Of a DNA stretch of 64,000 nt, positions 56,140 through 64,000 are shown piece by piece. The stretch is from Usitatibacter rugosus. GTDB taxonomy: Bacteria; Pseudomonadota; Gammaproteobacteria; Burkholderiales; Usitatibacteraceae. The stretch spans positions 1,209,419 through 1,273,418 of the forward strand of contig NZ_CP053069.1 in the NCBI RefSeq assembly GCF_013003965.1. Direction: 5' to 3'. Numbering within the stretch: the stretch's first letter is position 1; each line of letters opens with the position of its first letter. A program made the translations under genes and the position numbers. A model generated the notes under the pieces. The model did not search any database and was not told where the DNA came from. It saw nothing but the letters and a program-made list of their open reading frames with translations.

Positions 56140-57237
56140 TTACACCTCGGCTGCGCCTGCGATGAGTTGCGAGAGCTTGGCGGTCTCGCGCGTGTACGGA
56201 ACCGTGATCTTCGCGTAGGCGCGCTGGGAATCGAGCACCTTCTTGAAGAACGCGTCCTTCTTCTCCAGCTCGCCCAGCACCTTCTTCGCGCTCTTGATGA
56301 AGGCGGGCGCGTAGTCGGCGGGCGCGTCGAACACCGTGACGCCCTTGGTCTTGATCTCGGCCAGCGCCTTCGCGTTCTCGAACTGGAAGTAGACGAGCGC
56401 GTCGAAGAGCGAGGTGGTGAGCGCGGTCTCGACGATCGCCTGCAGGTCGGGGCCCAGCGCCTTCCACTTGGCGCCGTTGATCACGATGTCGGCGATGTCG
56501 ATGGCCTGGTGCAGGCCCTGGATCGAGTAGAACTTGAACACGTCCTGCAGGCCCACCTTGATGTCGTTGGCCGGGTTGATCCACTCGACGCCGTCGATCA
56601 CGCCGCGCTCGGCCGCCGGGATCAGTTCGGCTCCGGCGAGGTTGACCGGGATTCCGCCCATGTCCTTCAGCACGTCGGAGGGCAGGCCCGAGGAGATGCG
56701 GAAGCGCAGCTTCGTGAACTCCGCCACCGAGGTGATCGGCTTCTTGAACCAGCCGAAGCATTCCGGGCCGTCCGGCGCGTAGAGGAACGGCATCACGTCG
56801 GTCTTCAGCATCTTCTGGTAGTACTCGACGTAGAGATCGCGGCCGCCGCCCTGCATGTACCAGGCGAGCTGGCCCATCTGGTCCAGGCCGCTGCCCGAGC
56901 CGCCGAGCGGAGCGCTGAAGAGCCCGCCCGCGGGATGCTTGCCCGTGGCGTAGTGCGCCCACCACTGGCCGGCGTCGACCACGCCCTTGTTCACGGCGTC
57001 GAGGATCGCATCGGGCTTCACGATGGCCCCGGAGGTGAGGATCTCGATCTTCAGGCGCCCGGCCGACATCTTGTCGACGTGCGACGCGAAGCGGTTCAGC
57101 AGCGTCATGTGCGGCGTGCCCGACGGATTGGCGCTCTGCAGCTTCCAGCGGTGGGTCGCCTGTGCGTTGGCGACCGAGGGAACGGCTACGGCGCCTGCGG
57201 CGAGTCCGGCGCCGGCCAGGAATCTTCTGCGTTGCAT
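56140..57237 (-). CDS. dctP: TRAP transporter solute-binding protein (DctP-like)
   Basis: This is a 365-residue periplasmic binding protein with a twin-arginine signal (RRRFLAGAG). The TRAP signature region is recognisable: RFRISSGLPSDVLKDMG, containing the Arg that binds the ligand carboxylate or acid group, then GAELIPAAERGVIDGVEW. It works with the DctQ and DctM proteins encoded upstream. TRAP systems import organic acids using the Na+ gradient. The clustered phosphonate genes suggest a phosphonate or phosphonate-derived acid; this is an inference. Confidence 0.9.
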   Translation of the reverse strand: MQRRRFLAGAGLAAGAVAVPSVANAQATHRWKLQSANPSGTPHMTLLNRFASHVDKMSAGRLKIEILTSGAIVKPDAILDAVNKGVVDAGQWWAHYATGKHPAGGLFSAPLGGSGSGLDQMGQLAWYMQGGGRDLYVEYYQKMLKTDVMPFLYAPDGPECFGWFKKPITSVAEFTKLRFRISSGLPSDVLKDMGGIPVNLAGAELIPAAERGVIDGVEWINPANDIKVGLQDVFKFYSIQGLHQAIDIADIVINGAKWKALGPDLQAIVETALTTSLFDALVYFQFENAKALAEIKTKGVTVFDAPADYAPAFIKSAKKVLGELEKKDAFFKKVLDSQRAYAKITVPYTRETAKLSQLIAGAAEV

Positions 57238-57264
57238 CGTTTTCTCCTCCTTCGTTGGGGGTTG

Positions 57265-58587
57265 CTACTTCGCTCCGAAAACCAGGTTGGGCAGCACCAG
57301 GATGATCTGCGGGAAGAAATACAGGATGAGGACCGCGATCCACTGCAGGATCATGAAAGGCATCATTCCCTTGTAGATGTCCGCCAGGTCCCACTTCGGC
57401 ATGATCCCCTTGAGGTAGTACGCCGAGAGCGCCACCGGTGGAGACAGCCAGCAGGTCTGCAGCGTGACGGCGAGCAGGATGCTGAACCACACCATGTCGA
57501 CTTTCAGCGTCTCGAGGATCGGCTGGAAGATCGGCACGATGATCACGACGATCGGCACCCACTCCAGCGGCCAGCCGAGGATGAAGCACAGCACCAGGAT
57601 CGAGAGGATCAGCGCCGTGGGCGGGATGTTCCAGCTCACCAGCGTCTCGGCGATGAAGCTCGGCGTGCCCAGCGCGGAGAACACGCTGCCGAGGAAGTTC
57701 GACGCCATGAGCAGGATCATCACCATGCTCGCGGTCTGCACCGTGCGATACGTCGAGTCCTTGAACACGGCCCACGTGAGCTTGCCGTGCGCGGCCGTGA
57801 CGGCCAGAGCCCCGATGCAGCCGATGGCCGCGCCTTCGGTGGGCGTGGCCCACCCGGTGACGATCGAGCCCAGCGTCGCGACGATGAGCGCCGTCGGGGG
57901 TACCAAGCCGAACGCCAGCTCCTTGAACACGTACGACTTCGGGACGTCGAGCTCCTTCTCCGACAGCGGCGGCCCGAGCTTCGGGTTCAGCCACACCCGA
58001 CCCATCGTGTAGATGAGGTACAGGCCCGCCAGCAGCAGCCCGGGCAGCAGCGCCCCGGCGTAGAGGCGCGCGACCGAGACCTGCAGCACCGGGCCCATCA
58101 CCACCAGCATCACCGAAGGCGGGATCAGGATGCCCAGCGTGCCGCCGGCGCAGATGGTGCCGGCCGACATCCGCACGTCGTAGCCGGAGCGCAGCATCAC
58201 GGGCGCGGCCATCAGCGCGATGATCGTCACCGAGGCGCCCACGATGCCCGTGGCCGCGGCGAAGAGCGTCGCCGTGAAGATGGTCGCGAGGAAGAGCGAG
58301 CCGTGCACGCGCCCGAACATCAGCTGCACCGCGTGGAACAGGCGGTTCATGAGCCCCGCGCTCTCCAGCACGTAGCCCATGAAGGTGAACATCGCCACGG
58401 CGGCCAGCACCGTGTCGGTCATCGTGTCGAACACCTGGTAGGTCATCAGGTGGAAGACCTTGTCGCCCAGGCCGATGTAGCCGAAGACGAGGCCGAGCAG
58501 GATCAGGGTGAACGAGATCGGGAAGCCCCCGAGGATCACCACGAACATGCATCCGAGCAGGACCAGGCCGAGGACTTCCGGGCTCAT
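57265..58587 (-). CDS. dctM: TRAP transporter large permease (DctM-like)
   Basis: This is a 440-residue membrane protein with about 12 transmembrane segments and typical DctM stretches (SVTIIALMAAPVMLRSGYD, GGTLGILIPPSVM). It forms the Na+-coupled channel of the TRAP system. It follows dctQ by 24 bases and precedes dctP by 27 bases. Confidence 0.93.
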   Translation of the reverse strand: MSPEVLGLVLLGCMFVVILGGFPISFTLILLGLVFGYIGLGDKVFHLMTYQVFDTMTDTVLAAVAMFTFMGYVLESAGLMNRLFHAVQLMFGRVHGSLFLATIFTATLFAAATGIVGASVTIIALMAAPVMLRSGYDVRMSAGTICAGGTLGILIPPSVMLVVMGPVLQVSVARLYAGALLPGLLLAGLYLIYTMGRVWLNPKLGPPLSEKELDVPKSYVFKELAFGLVPPTALIVATLGSIVTGWATPTEGAAIGCIGALAVTAAHGKLTWAVFKDSTYRTVQTASMVMILLMASNFLGSVFSALGTPSFIAETLVSWNIPPTALILSILVLCFILGWPLEWVPIVVIIVPIFQPILETLKVDMVWFSILLAVTLQTCWLSPPVALSAYYLKGIMPKWDLADIYKGMMPFMILQWIAVLILYFFPQIILVLPNLVFGAK

Positions 58588-58611
58588 GCGCGCGCCTCCG
58601 CGGCGGGGTGG

Positions 58612-59163
58612 TCAGGTGAGCTCACTGGGGCCCTCGCCTTCGCGGTAATCGATGCCGGTCTGCAGCGTCTTGAAGCACTTCAGCACTTCGGCGATGCCCT
58701 GCAGGAGGATCAGCGCCGAGCTCAGCGGGATCACGGACTTGTACCAGTACGCGGGCGGCCGCCACGTGGTCATGAGCGCCTCGCGGAGCTCCCACGACTC
58801 GGCCGCGTAGCCCCAGCTGATGTACGTGAACATGATCATCCCGGGCAGGAAGAGCAGCACGTACTGCGCGATGTCCATGCGCACCTGGTTCTTGAGCGAC
58901 CAGTTCTTCGAGAAGAAGTCGGTGCGGATGTGCTTCTGCAGCTTGAGCGTGTAGGCGCCGGCCAGGAAGAAGTGCGCGCCGAAGCACATGGTGGCGATAT
59001 CGTTCGCCCAGAGCGTGGGCGTCCAGAACTTGCGCACGATCACCTCGAAGAACAGCACGCCGAACATCGGCACGATCAGCCAGGACACGATCTTTCCGGC
59101 CGCGGTGCTGATCGCATCGACGACGGGCGTGACGCGGTCGATCCAGTCGGTCGATCGGCTCAT
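58612..59163 (-). CDS. dctQ: TRAP transporter small permease (DctQ-like)
   Basis: This is a 183-residue membrane protein with four transmembrane segments, as expected for DctQ. The ATG overlaps the upstream dehydrogenase stop (ATGA). The conserved VIVRKFW and ADG-like region (GAHFFLAGAYTLKLQKHIRTD) is present. It partners DctM. Confidence 0.9.
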   Translation of the reverse strand: MSRSTDWIDRVTPVVDAISTAAGKIVSWLIVPMFGVLFFEVIVRKFWTPTLWANDIATMCFGAHFFLAGAYTLKLQKHIRTDFFSKNWSLKNQVRMDIAQYVLLFLPGMIMFTYISWGYAAESWELREALMTTWRPPAYWYKSVIPLSSALILLQGIAEVLKCFKTLQTGIDYREGEGPSELT

Positions 59164-60248
59164 GCGCGCGCTCCTATGAAGTTCTTGCCGCGCACGCCGT
59201 CCAGCGCGTTCGCGATCATGCGGCGGGAATCGTCCTCGGTCACGCCGTACGCCGAGAAATCCGTCTTCACGCCCACCTCCTCGAGGAAAGCCGCCAGGCG
59301 CCGGGGCGCCGTGGCGAGGTCGCCGTCGAAGATGGCGGCCAGCACGGCATCGCGCCCGGGGTCGGTCCCGGCGGCGCGCTCGAGCACCATCGGCAGCGTG
59401 AAGGAGCAGGCGATGCCGTGCGGCAGGCCGAAGCGCAGCGTCATCTCGTACGAGATGGAGTGGGCGAGCGCGGTCTTGGTGTTCGAGAAGGCCATGCCGG
59501 CCTTCAGCGCCGCCAGCGCCATGCGCGAGCGAAGCTCGCGGCTGCCCGGCTCCCGAAGCAGGCGCGGGAGCGTCGCCATGACTTCGCGCGCCGCCGCGAT
59601 CGCATACGTGTCGGAGATCGGGTTCGCGTTCACGTTCCAGATCGACTCGAGCGCATGCGACAGCGCGTCGAGTCCGCTTTGCACGGTCACCGAATTGGGG
59701 AGCGTGAGCATGAGGTCCGGATCGACCACGGCGGCCTCGGGCCAGGTCTGCGGGAGGTGCAGCGAGTGCTTCCGGCCCGCGGCCTTGTCCCAGATCGTGG
59801 CCCAGGGCGTGACTTCGCTGCCGGTGCCGGCCGTGGTGGGCACGGCGATGAGCGACTTGATGCGCGCGGGAACGAAAGGCTTGCCGGTCGCGAGGAGCGC
59901 CACGAGATCGTCGAAACGGCCTGTCGTGGTGCCGACCATCAGCGCCTTCGCGGTGTCGATCGCGCTGCCGCCGCCGACGGCGACGATCGCCTCGACGTCC
60001 GCGTGCTCGCGCCAGAAGGATTCGTACATCGACGCGAGGTAGCTCACGTCGGGATTGGGCTCGATGCGGTCGATCACGCCCGCGAGGGAGCCGCCGAGGA
60101 TGGCGCGCAGCTTCGCGACGAGGCCGAGGCCTTCGGCTTCCGGAAAGGTGACGAGCATCGCGCGGCGCTTGCCGAGGATTTCCGGCAGCTCGCCGATCGC
60201 GCCCGCGCCAAAACGGATGGCAACCGGGTTGTGATAGCGGTGCGACAC
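59160..60248 (-). CDS. Phosphonate-associated iron-containing alcohol dehydrogenase
   Basis: This is a 362-residue group III alcohol dehydrogenase, resembling the subgroup found in phosphonate clusters and likely to act on phosphonoacetaldehyde or hydroxyethylphosphonate. The GTG start at 60248 is chosen because GGAGGAG lies 5 bases upstream; an ATG 21 codons further up lacks this. Motifs are VGGGSAIDTAK, PTTAGTGSEVT, SGLDALSHALE and SNTKTALAHSISY, with FGLPHGIACSF completing the metal site. It is first in a ten-gene operon with TRAP and ABC importers and two phosphoesterase-like enzymes. It is divergent from the LysR gene. Confidence 0.88.
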   Translation of the reverse strand: MSHRYHNPVAIRFGAGAIGELPEILGKRRAMLVTFPEAEGLGLVAKLRAILGGSLAGVIDRIEPNPDVSYLASMYESFWREHADVEAIVAVGGGSAIDTAKALMVGTTTGRFDDLVALLATGKPFVPARIKSLIAVPTTAGTGSEVTPWATIWDKAAGRKHSLHLPQTWPEAAVVDPDLMLTLPNSVTVQSGLDALSHALESIWNVNANPISDTYAIAAAREVMATLPRLLREPGSRELRSRMALAALKAGMAFSNTKTALAHSISYEMTLRFGLPHGIACSFTLPMVLERAAGTDPGRDAVLAAIFDGDLATAPRRLAAFLEEVGVKTDFSAYGVTEDDSRRMIANALDGVRGKNFIGARA

Positions 60249-60386
60249 GACTTCTCCTCCAGTCCCGGTTCTGTCGACCGGTGCGGCGAGTGTCGGGGTC
60301 CGCGCTGCCATAGATCAAATTCTTTTATTTTGGGTTGTCCATTCAAAAAAGCTATTCTTGGTCCCGGAACCGTCACGGAGGATTCG
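60249..60386. promoter_or_regulatory. Divergent control region between the Fe-ADH operon and lysR-phnSTU
   Basis: These 138 bases include a markedly AT-rich stretch (about 60312-60358) in an otherwise GC-rich window, as expected for divergent promoters and a LysR binding site. No single clear operator or -10/-35 pair could be fixed by eye. Confidence 0.5.
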
Positions 60387-61343
60387 ATGCGCCTCACCCA
60401 GCTCCGCTCCTTCCACGCCGTGGCCCGCGCCGGCGGTTTCACGGGGGCCGCGCGCCTGCTGCACATCAGCCAGCCGACCGTCACGACCCAGGTGCGCTTC
60501 CTCGAGGAGACCTACGGCATCGAGCTCTTCTATCGCCGCGGCCGGACCGTGAAGCTCACGCCGCTGGGCGAGCAGCTCTACGAGCTCGCGCAGCGCGTCT
60601 TCGCCCTCGAGGGCGAGACCATCCACCTGCTGCAGGATTCGGGGGAGCTGCGCTCGGGGTCGCTCCGGGTGGGCGCGGTCGGCCCCTTTCACGTGACTGA
60701 AATGCTGGCGCGGTTCAATCAGCGCTATCCCCAGATGCAGGTGTCGGTGCGCGTGGGCAACTCCACCGCGGTGCTGGGGGAGCTGATCGAGTACCACACC
60801 GATGTCGCCGTGCTCGCGCAATACACCCACGACGCCCGCTTCCACTCCATGCCCTACAGCCGCCACCCCGTCGTCGTCTTCATGCACAAGGACCACCGCT
60901 TTTCCGCGAGGAAGTCGATCCGCATCAAGGAGCTCGAGGGGGAGGCGATGATCCTGAGGGAGGAGGGCTCGACCACGCGCAAGGCCTTCGACGACGCCCT
61001 GCGGCGCTCGGGCGTGAAGCCGCGGATCGTGATGGAGATCGGCGGGCGCGAGGCGATCCGCGAGGCGGTGATCATGGGCGTGGGCCTGGGCACGGTTTCC
61101 GAGGTCGAATACATCCCGCACCCGCAGATTCGCGCCGTGCGCATCGCCGACGCCGAGATCTACACCTTCGCCCACGTGGTGTGCCTCGAGGAGCGGCGCG
61201 ACGCCCGGGTGGTGCGCGCTTTCTTCGAGATCGCGAAGGCGCTGCGGCAAGTGCGAGCATCAGCCGGCTCTGATAATCTCATCGAGCCGCCTCGCCGACC
61301 CAACCCCAGAAAACCAACGCAGACACCCAGGAGAGGATCATGA
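60387..61343 (+). CDS. LysR-family regulator of aminoethylphosphonate use
   Basis: This is a 318-residue LysR regulator. The ATG follows GGAGG; the long frame upstream is an antisense shadow. The N-terminal helix-turn-helix covers about 1-60 (HAVARAGGFTGAARLLHISQPTVT), and the effector domain spans about 90-290. Its stop overlaps the start of the binding-protein gene (ATGA), which ties it to the 2-aminoethylphosphonate transporter. It is divergent from the Fe-ADH operon and may control both directions. A basic, Pro-rich 20-residue tail follows the effector domain. Confidence 0.9.
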   Translation: MRLTQLRSFHAVARAGGFTGAARLLHISQPTVTTQVRFLEETYGIELFYRRGRTVKLTPLGEQLYELAQRVFALEGETIHLLQDSGELRSGSLRVGAVGPFHVTEMLARFNQRYPQMQVSVRVGNSTAVLGELIEYHTDVAVLAQYTHDARFHSMPYSRHPVVVFMHKDHRFSARKSIRIKELEGEAMILREEGSTTRKAFDDALRRSGVKPRIVMEIGGREAIREAVIMGVGLGTVSEVEYIPHPQIRAVRIADAEIYTFAHVVCLEERRDARVVRAFFEIAKALRQVRASAGSDNLIEPPRRPNPRKPTQTPRRGS

Positions 61344-62362
61344 CCCATCCCATTCGCAAGGCGCTGTTTCTCGCCGCCGCCGTTCTCGCCGCCGCACCGG
61401 CGTGGGCGCAGAAGACCGAGCTGCTGGTCTACACGGCGCTCGAGACCGACCAGCTGAAGGCCTACTCGGAGTCGTTCGCCAAGATGGCGCCCGACGTCGA
61501 GATGAAGTTCGTCCGCGACTCGACCGGCGTCATCATCGCCAAGCTGCTGGCCGAGAAGGCCAACCCGCAGGCCGACGTGGTGCTCGGCGTCGCGGCTTCC
61601 GGCATGGAGATCTTCAAGGCCGAGGGCATGCTCGTGGGCTACACGCCCAAGGGCTTCGAGAAGCTGAACGCGACGTACAGCGACAAGGCACGCCCGCCGA
61701 TGTGGGTGGGGCAGGACGTGTACGCAGCCGCCGTGTGCTTCAACACCGTGGAAGCCGCGAAGAAAGGCATCCCGAAGCCGGAGACGTGGAAGGATCTCGC
61801 CAAGCCCATCTACAAGGGCCAGATCACGATGCCGAACCCCGCGTCGTCGGGCACCGGCTACTTCGACGTGACGGCGTGGCTGCAGCTCTTCGGCGAGGCC
61901 GAGGGCTGGAAGTACATGGACGCGCTGCACGAGAACATCGCGCAGTACACGCACTCGGGCTCCAAGCCGTGCCGCCAGTCGGGCGCGGGTGAGTTCGTGA
62001 TCGGCATCTCGTTCGAGTACCGCGCCAACGACGTGAAGAAGAAAGGCGCGCCGGTCGACATCGTGTTCCCGAAGGAGGGCCTGGGCTACGACATCGAGGG
62101 CTCGGGGATCATGAAGTCCACGAAGAAGATGGCCGCCGCCCAGAAGCTGATGGACTGGGTCGCCTCGAAGGAAGCCAACGAGGCCTATGCCAAGAACTTC
62201 GCGATCGTCGCCTACCCGGGGCTCAACATGAAGCTGGAGTTCGTCCCGGCCGATCTCGAGAAGCTCCTCATCAAGAACGACTTCGCGTTCGCCGCGAAGA
62301 ACCGCGACAAGATCCTCACGGAATGGAACAAGCGTTACGCGTCGAAGACCGAGCCCAAGTGA
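61340..62362 (+). CDS. phnS: 2-aminoethylphosphonate ABC transporter substrate-binding protein
   Basis: This is a 340-residue periplasmic protein of the Fe3+/polyamine-type binding family. A strong ribosome site (GGAGAGG) precedes the ATG, and the signal peptide ends PAWAQ. Segments such as FVRDSTGVIIAKLLAEKANP, MPNPASSGTGYFDV and THSGSKPCRQSGAGEF are, as I recall them, hallmarks of the aminoethylphosphonate-binding subgroup. The stop overlaps the ATPase start (GTGA). It should capture 2-aminoethylphosphonate for import. Confidence 0.88.
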   Translation: MTHPIRKALFLAAAVLAAAPAWAQKTELLVYTALETDQLKAYSESFAKMAPDVEMKFVRDSTGVIIAKLLAEKANPQADVVLGVAASGMEIFKAEGMLVGYTPKGFEKLNATYSDKARPPMWVGQDVYAAAVCFNTVEAAKKGIPKPETWKDLAKPIYKGQITMPNPASSGTGYFDVTAWLQLFGEAEGWKYMDALHENIAQYTHSGSKPCRQSGAGEFVIGISFEYRANDVKKKGAPVDIVFPKEGLGYDIEGSGIMKSTKKMAAAQKLMDWVASKEANEAYAKNFAIVAYPGLNMKLEFVPADLEKLLIKNDFAFAAKNRDKILTEWNKRYASKTEPK

Positions 62363-63477
62363 CGTTGCGCGAGACCCCGGATGGCAACGTCATCCCCGAT
62401 TCGTCGGGGATCCGGGGGTTCCTCGAACTCACCGATATCCGCAAGGATTTCGGTACCTTCGCCGCGCTGAAGGGTGTGAGCCTGGAGGTTCGCCAGGGGG
62501 AGCTGATCTGCTTCCTCGGGCCCTCCGGGTGCGGCAAGACCACGCTGCTCAGGATCATCGCCGGCCTCGAGACGCAGACCTCGGGACGCATCGTGCAGGC
62601 CGGGAAGGACATCTCCCGGCTGCCGCCGATGAAGCGCGACTACGGCATCGTGTTCCAGTCGTATGCGCTGTTCCCCAACCTGTCGATTGCCGAGAACGTC
62701 GCCTACGGTCTCGTGAATCGCGGCAAGCCCCGCGCGGAGCGCGAGGCGCGCGTGCAGGAGTTGCTTGCGCTCGTCGGTCTCCCGGACAGCGGTCCCAAGT
62801 TTCCCGCGCAGCTCTCCGGCGGACAGCAGCAGCGCATCGCGATCGCACGAGCGCTCGCCACCTCGCCGGGATTGTTGCTCCTCGATGAACCGCTCTCCGC
62901 GCTCGATGCGCGCGTCCGGGCTCGGCTGCGCGGCGAGATCCGCAGCCTCCAGCAGCGCGTGGGCATCACCACCATCCTCGTCACGCACGACCAGGAGGAA
63001 GCGCTCTCCATGGCCGACCGCATCGTGGTGATGAAGCAGGGCGAGATCGAGCAGATCGGCACGCCCACCGAGATCTACGCGAGGCCCGCGTCGCCGTTCG
63101 TCGCGGACTTCGTCGGCAAGACCAACCTGCTGCCCGCGCAGTGCACGGTGGAGAACCGCGTGCAGGTCGGCGAGCAGCGCTTCGAATGCCACACCAACGG
63201 CGCCACCTGCAAGGGCGCCGTACAGGTCTTCTTCCGGCCGGAGGATGTGATGGTGCGAGGCGTGACCAGCGCCACGCCCAACTCCGCCGCCGCGGTGATC
63301 GAGAAAGTGGAATATCTCGGCTCGTTCTCGCGCGTGACGTTCCGGCTGAACGGCATCGAGCAGCCGCTCACGGCGGATCTGTCGCTGAACGACATGGCGG
63401 AGTTCACGCCGCGTCCGGGCGGAACGCTGCGCGTGGCCGTCCCCGCCGATCGCCTGCGGGTCTTCGCGAACGCCTGA
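62359..63477 (+). CDS. phnT: 2-aminoethylphosphonate ABC transporter ATP-binding protein
   Basis: This is a 372-residue ATPase with Walker A GPSGCGKTT, signature LSGGQQQR, Walker B LLLLDEPLSALD, and a C-terminal TOBE-like regulatory domain (about 245-370). The GTG start at 62359 overlaps the phnS stop; no start codon exists between the following repeat and the first ATPase strand (FLELTDIRKDF). The first 20 residues therefore include a segment (GNVIPDSSGIRG) encoded by a REP-like hairpin. It energises import with the permease encoded next. Confidence 0.9.
   Translation: MTLRETPDGNVIPDSSGIRGFLELTDIRKDFGTFAALKGVSLEVRQGELICFLGPSGCGKTTLLRIIAGLETQTSGRIVQAGKDISRLPPMKRDYGIVFQSYALFPNLSIAENVAYGLVNRGKPRAEREARVQELLALVGLPDSGPKFPAQLSGGQQQRIAIARALATSPGLLLLDEPLSALDARVRARLRGEIRSLQQRVGITTILVTHDQEEALSMADRIVVMKQGEIEQIGTPTEIYARPASPFVADFVGKTNLLPAQCTVENRVQVGEQRFECHTNGATCKGAVQVFFRPEDVMVRGVTSATPNSAAAVIEKVEYLGSFSRVTFRLNGIEQPLTADLSLNDMAEFTPRPGGTLRVAVPADRLRVFANA
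62389..62417. repeat. REP-like hairpin (GTCATNCCCG family) inside the phnT 5' end
   Basis: ATCCCCGA (62392-62399) and TCGGGGAT (62404-62411) form a perfect 8-bp stem closed by a TTCG loop. The flanks (GTC before, CCGGGG after) match the layout of the element at 63498-63552. It is translated as part of phnT. Confidence 0.8.
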
Positions 63478-63497
63478 CCCCTTGAACGCCGCGAGCA

Positions 63498-63552
63498 GTC
63501 ATTCCCGAGACGTCGGGAATCCAGACTGGGTCCCCGCCTCCGCGGGGACGAC
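63498..63552. repeat. REP-like double hairpin (GTCATTCCCG family) between phnT and phnU
   Basis: The first stem is ATTCCCGA (63501-63508) with TCGGGAAT (63513-63520). The second is GTCCCCGC (63530-63537) with GCGGGGAC (63542-63549). This tandem-hairpin layout is a dispersed repeat I recall from many proteobacterial genomes. The right arm ends just before the GTG start of the permease and offers GGGGA as a possible ribosome site. Confidence 0.85.
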
Positions 63553-63553
63553 G

Positions 63554-64000
63554 GTGCGTTTGAAGGTCCACTGGACCGACCGGATCGGCAACGTGCTGCT
63601 GGTCGTGGCGGGCATCTCGCTCGCCGTGTTCCTCATCGCGCCGCTCGCGATGATCCTCATGAAGAGCCTCGAGGACAAATCGGGCGCCTTCGTGGCCCTC
63701 GCCAACTTCGAGCAGTACTTCCACACGCCCTCGCTCGCGAAGTCGATCTGGAACAGCGTGTGGGTCTCCACGCTGGTGACGGCGGTCACCATCCCGCTCG
63801 CCTTCACGTTCGCCTACGCGCTCACGCGAAGCTGCATCCGCTTCAAGCCGCTGCTGCGCAACATCGCTCTGGTGCCGATCCTCGCGCCCTCGCTGCTGGC
63901 GGCGATCTCGTTCATCTTCTGGTTCGGCAACCAGGGGTTGCTGAAGAGCTGGCTCATGGGCTCGCAGATCTACGGCGCGCCCGGCATCGTGATCTCGATG
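63554..64000 (+). CDS. phnU: 2-aminoethylphosphonate ABC transporter permease (3' truncated)
   Basis: The 149 visible residues begin an inner-membrane permease: a transmembrane segment (about 13-33), a periplasmic stretch (FEQYFHTPSLAKS), then further segments and FAYALTRSC. It continues past the window end. The GTG at 63554 is the first good start after the REP-like element and has GGGGA 5 bases upstream. The frame is open back to a TTG at 63482, directly after phnT; translation from there would read through the repeat (NPDWVPASAGTT). It forms the channel for the phnS/phnT importer. Confidence 0.85.
   Translation, partial: MRLKVHWTDRIGNVLLVVAGISLAVFLIAPLAMILMKSLEDKSGAFVALANFEQYFHTPSLAKSIWNSVWVSTLVTAVTIPLAFTFAYALTRSCIRFKPLLRNIALVPILAPSLLAAISFIFWFGNQGLLKSWLMGSQIYGAPGIVISM

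Noticed and set aside
54433-60042. A 1869-residue open frame on the plus strand
   Set aside because: It runs antisense through seven or eight minus-strand transporter and dehydrogenase genes that have clear motifs and overlapping starts and stops; its translation is low-complexity His/Arg/Glu-rich.
62323-62358. Start of phnT at ATG 62323 inside phnS
   Set aside because: It would overlap phnS by 40 bases without a ribosome site; the GTG at 62359 forms the GTGA coupling seen at other junctions of this operon.

Overview
The window is a GC-rich, densely packed chromosomal segment of a Gram-negative aerobe, most likely a betaproteobacterium. The evidence is a cbb3-type oxidase, outer-membrane beta-barrel and TonB-type features, Tat signals, and aminoethylphosphonate genes of the kind described from Burkholderia relatives. 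No rRNA, tRNA, CRISPR array, transposase or phage gene was seen. Genus assignment is not possible from the sequence alone.

Region 1 (1-19.3 kb, + strand) encodes large secreted or surface proteins. A 5'-truncated multidomain protein with two haem-binding CxxCH motifs ends at a good terminator. It is followed by a tight six-gene run. Four paralogous secreted proteins share a C-terminal module built from two GWWWN repeats; two of them carry RCC1 beta-propellers of 14 and 7 blades. They are followed by an outer-membrane FecR-TPR-barrel protein and a CHASE2-type class III nucleotide cyclase. This looks like an undescribed envelope sensing or display system.

Region 2 (19.3-30.1 kb) starts with a compact cbb3-like oxidase operon on the minus strand (ccoN, ccoO, a mono-haem cytochrome c, SCO1/SenC and a membrane protein). 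Next come an AI-2E family permease, a minus-strand operon with a DUF4331 protein apparently split into two genes plus TPR and small lipoproteins, and an aldehyde dehydrogenase next to a gamma-glutamyl hydrolase (amine catabolism).

Region 3 (30.1-40.6 kb) is mixed: two alpha/beta hydrolases, an iron-containing alcohol dehydrogenase, a DinB-family protein, a beta-lactamase-fold serine hydrolase, an amidohydrolase, and a 1412-residue secreted protein with delta-60 and Ig-like repeats.

Region 4 (40.6-64 kb) is a phosphonate/organophosphate island. A minus-strand operon carries a GntR regulator, phosphonoacetate hydrolase, phosphonoacetaldehyde dehydrogenase, a Na/Pi cotransporter and a PhnZ-like HD oxygenase, followed by a glutamine-synthetase-like gene. 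Then come a PhoD-like phosphatase and a ten-gene minus-strand operon (phosphonate-associated Fe alcohol dehydrogenase, TRAP transporter, peptide-type ABC importer, phosphodiesterase, alkaline-phosphatase-superfamily hydrolase). Divergent from that are a LysR regulator and a 2-aminoethylphosphonate ABC importer that runs off the window. The parts together would import phosphonates and phosphoesters, release phosphate and adjust cellular phosphate.

Small palindromic repeats are scattered through the window. Several have become part of genes, supplying stop codons, C-terminal tails or N-terminal residues. Functional names rest on motif and family recognition from memory, not on database searches.
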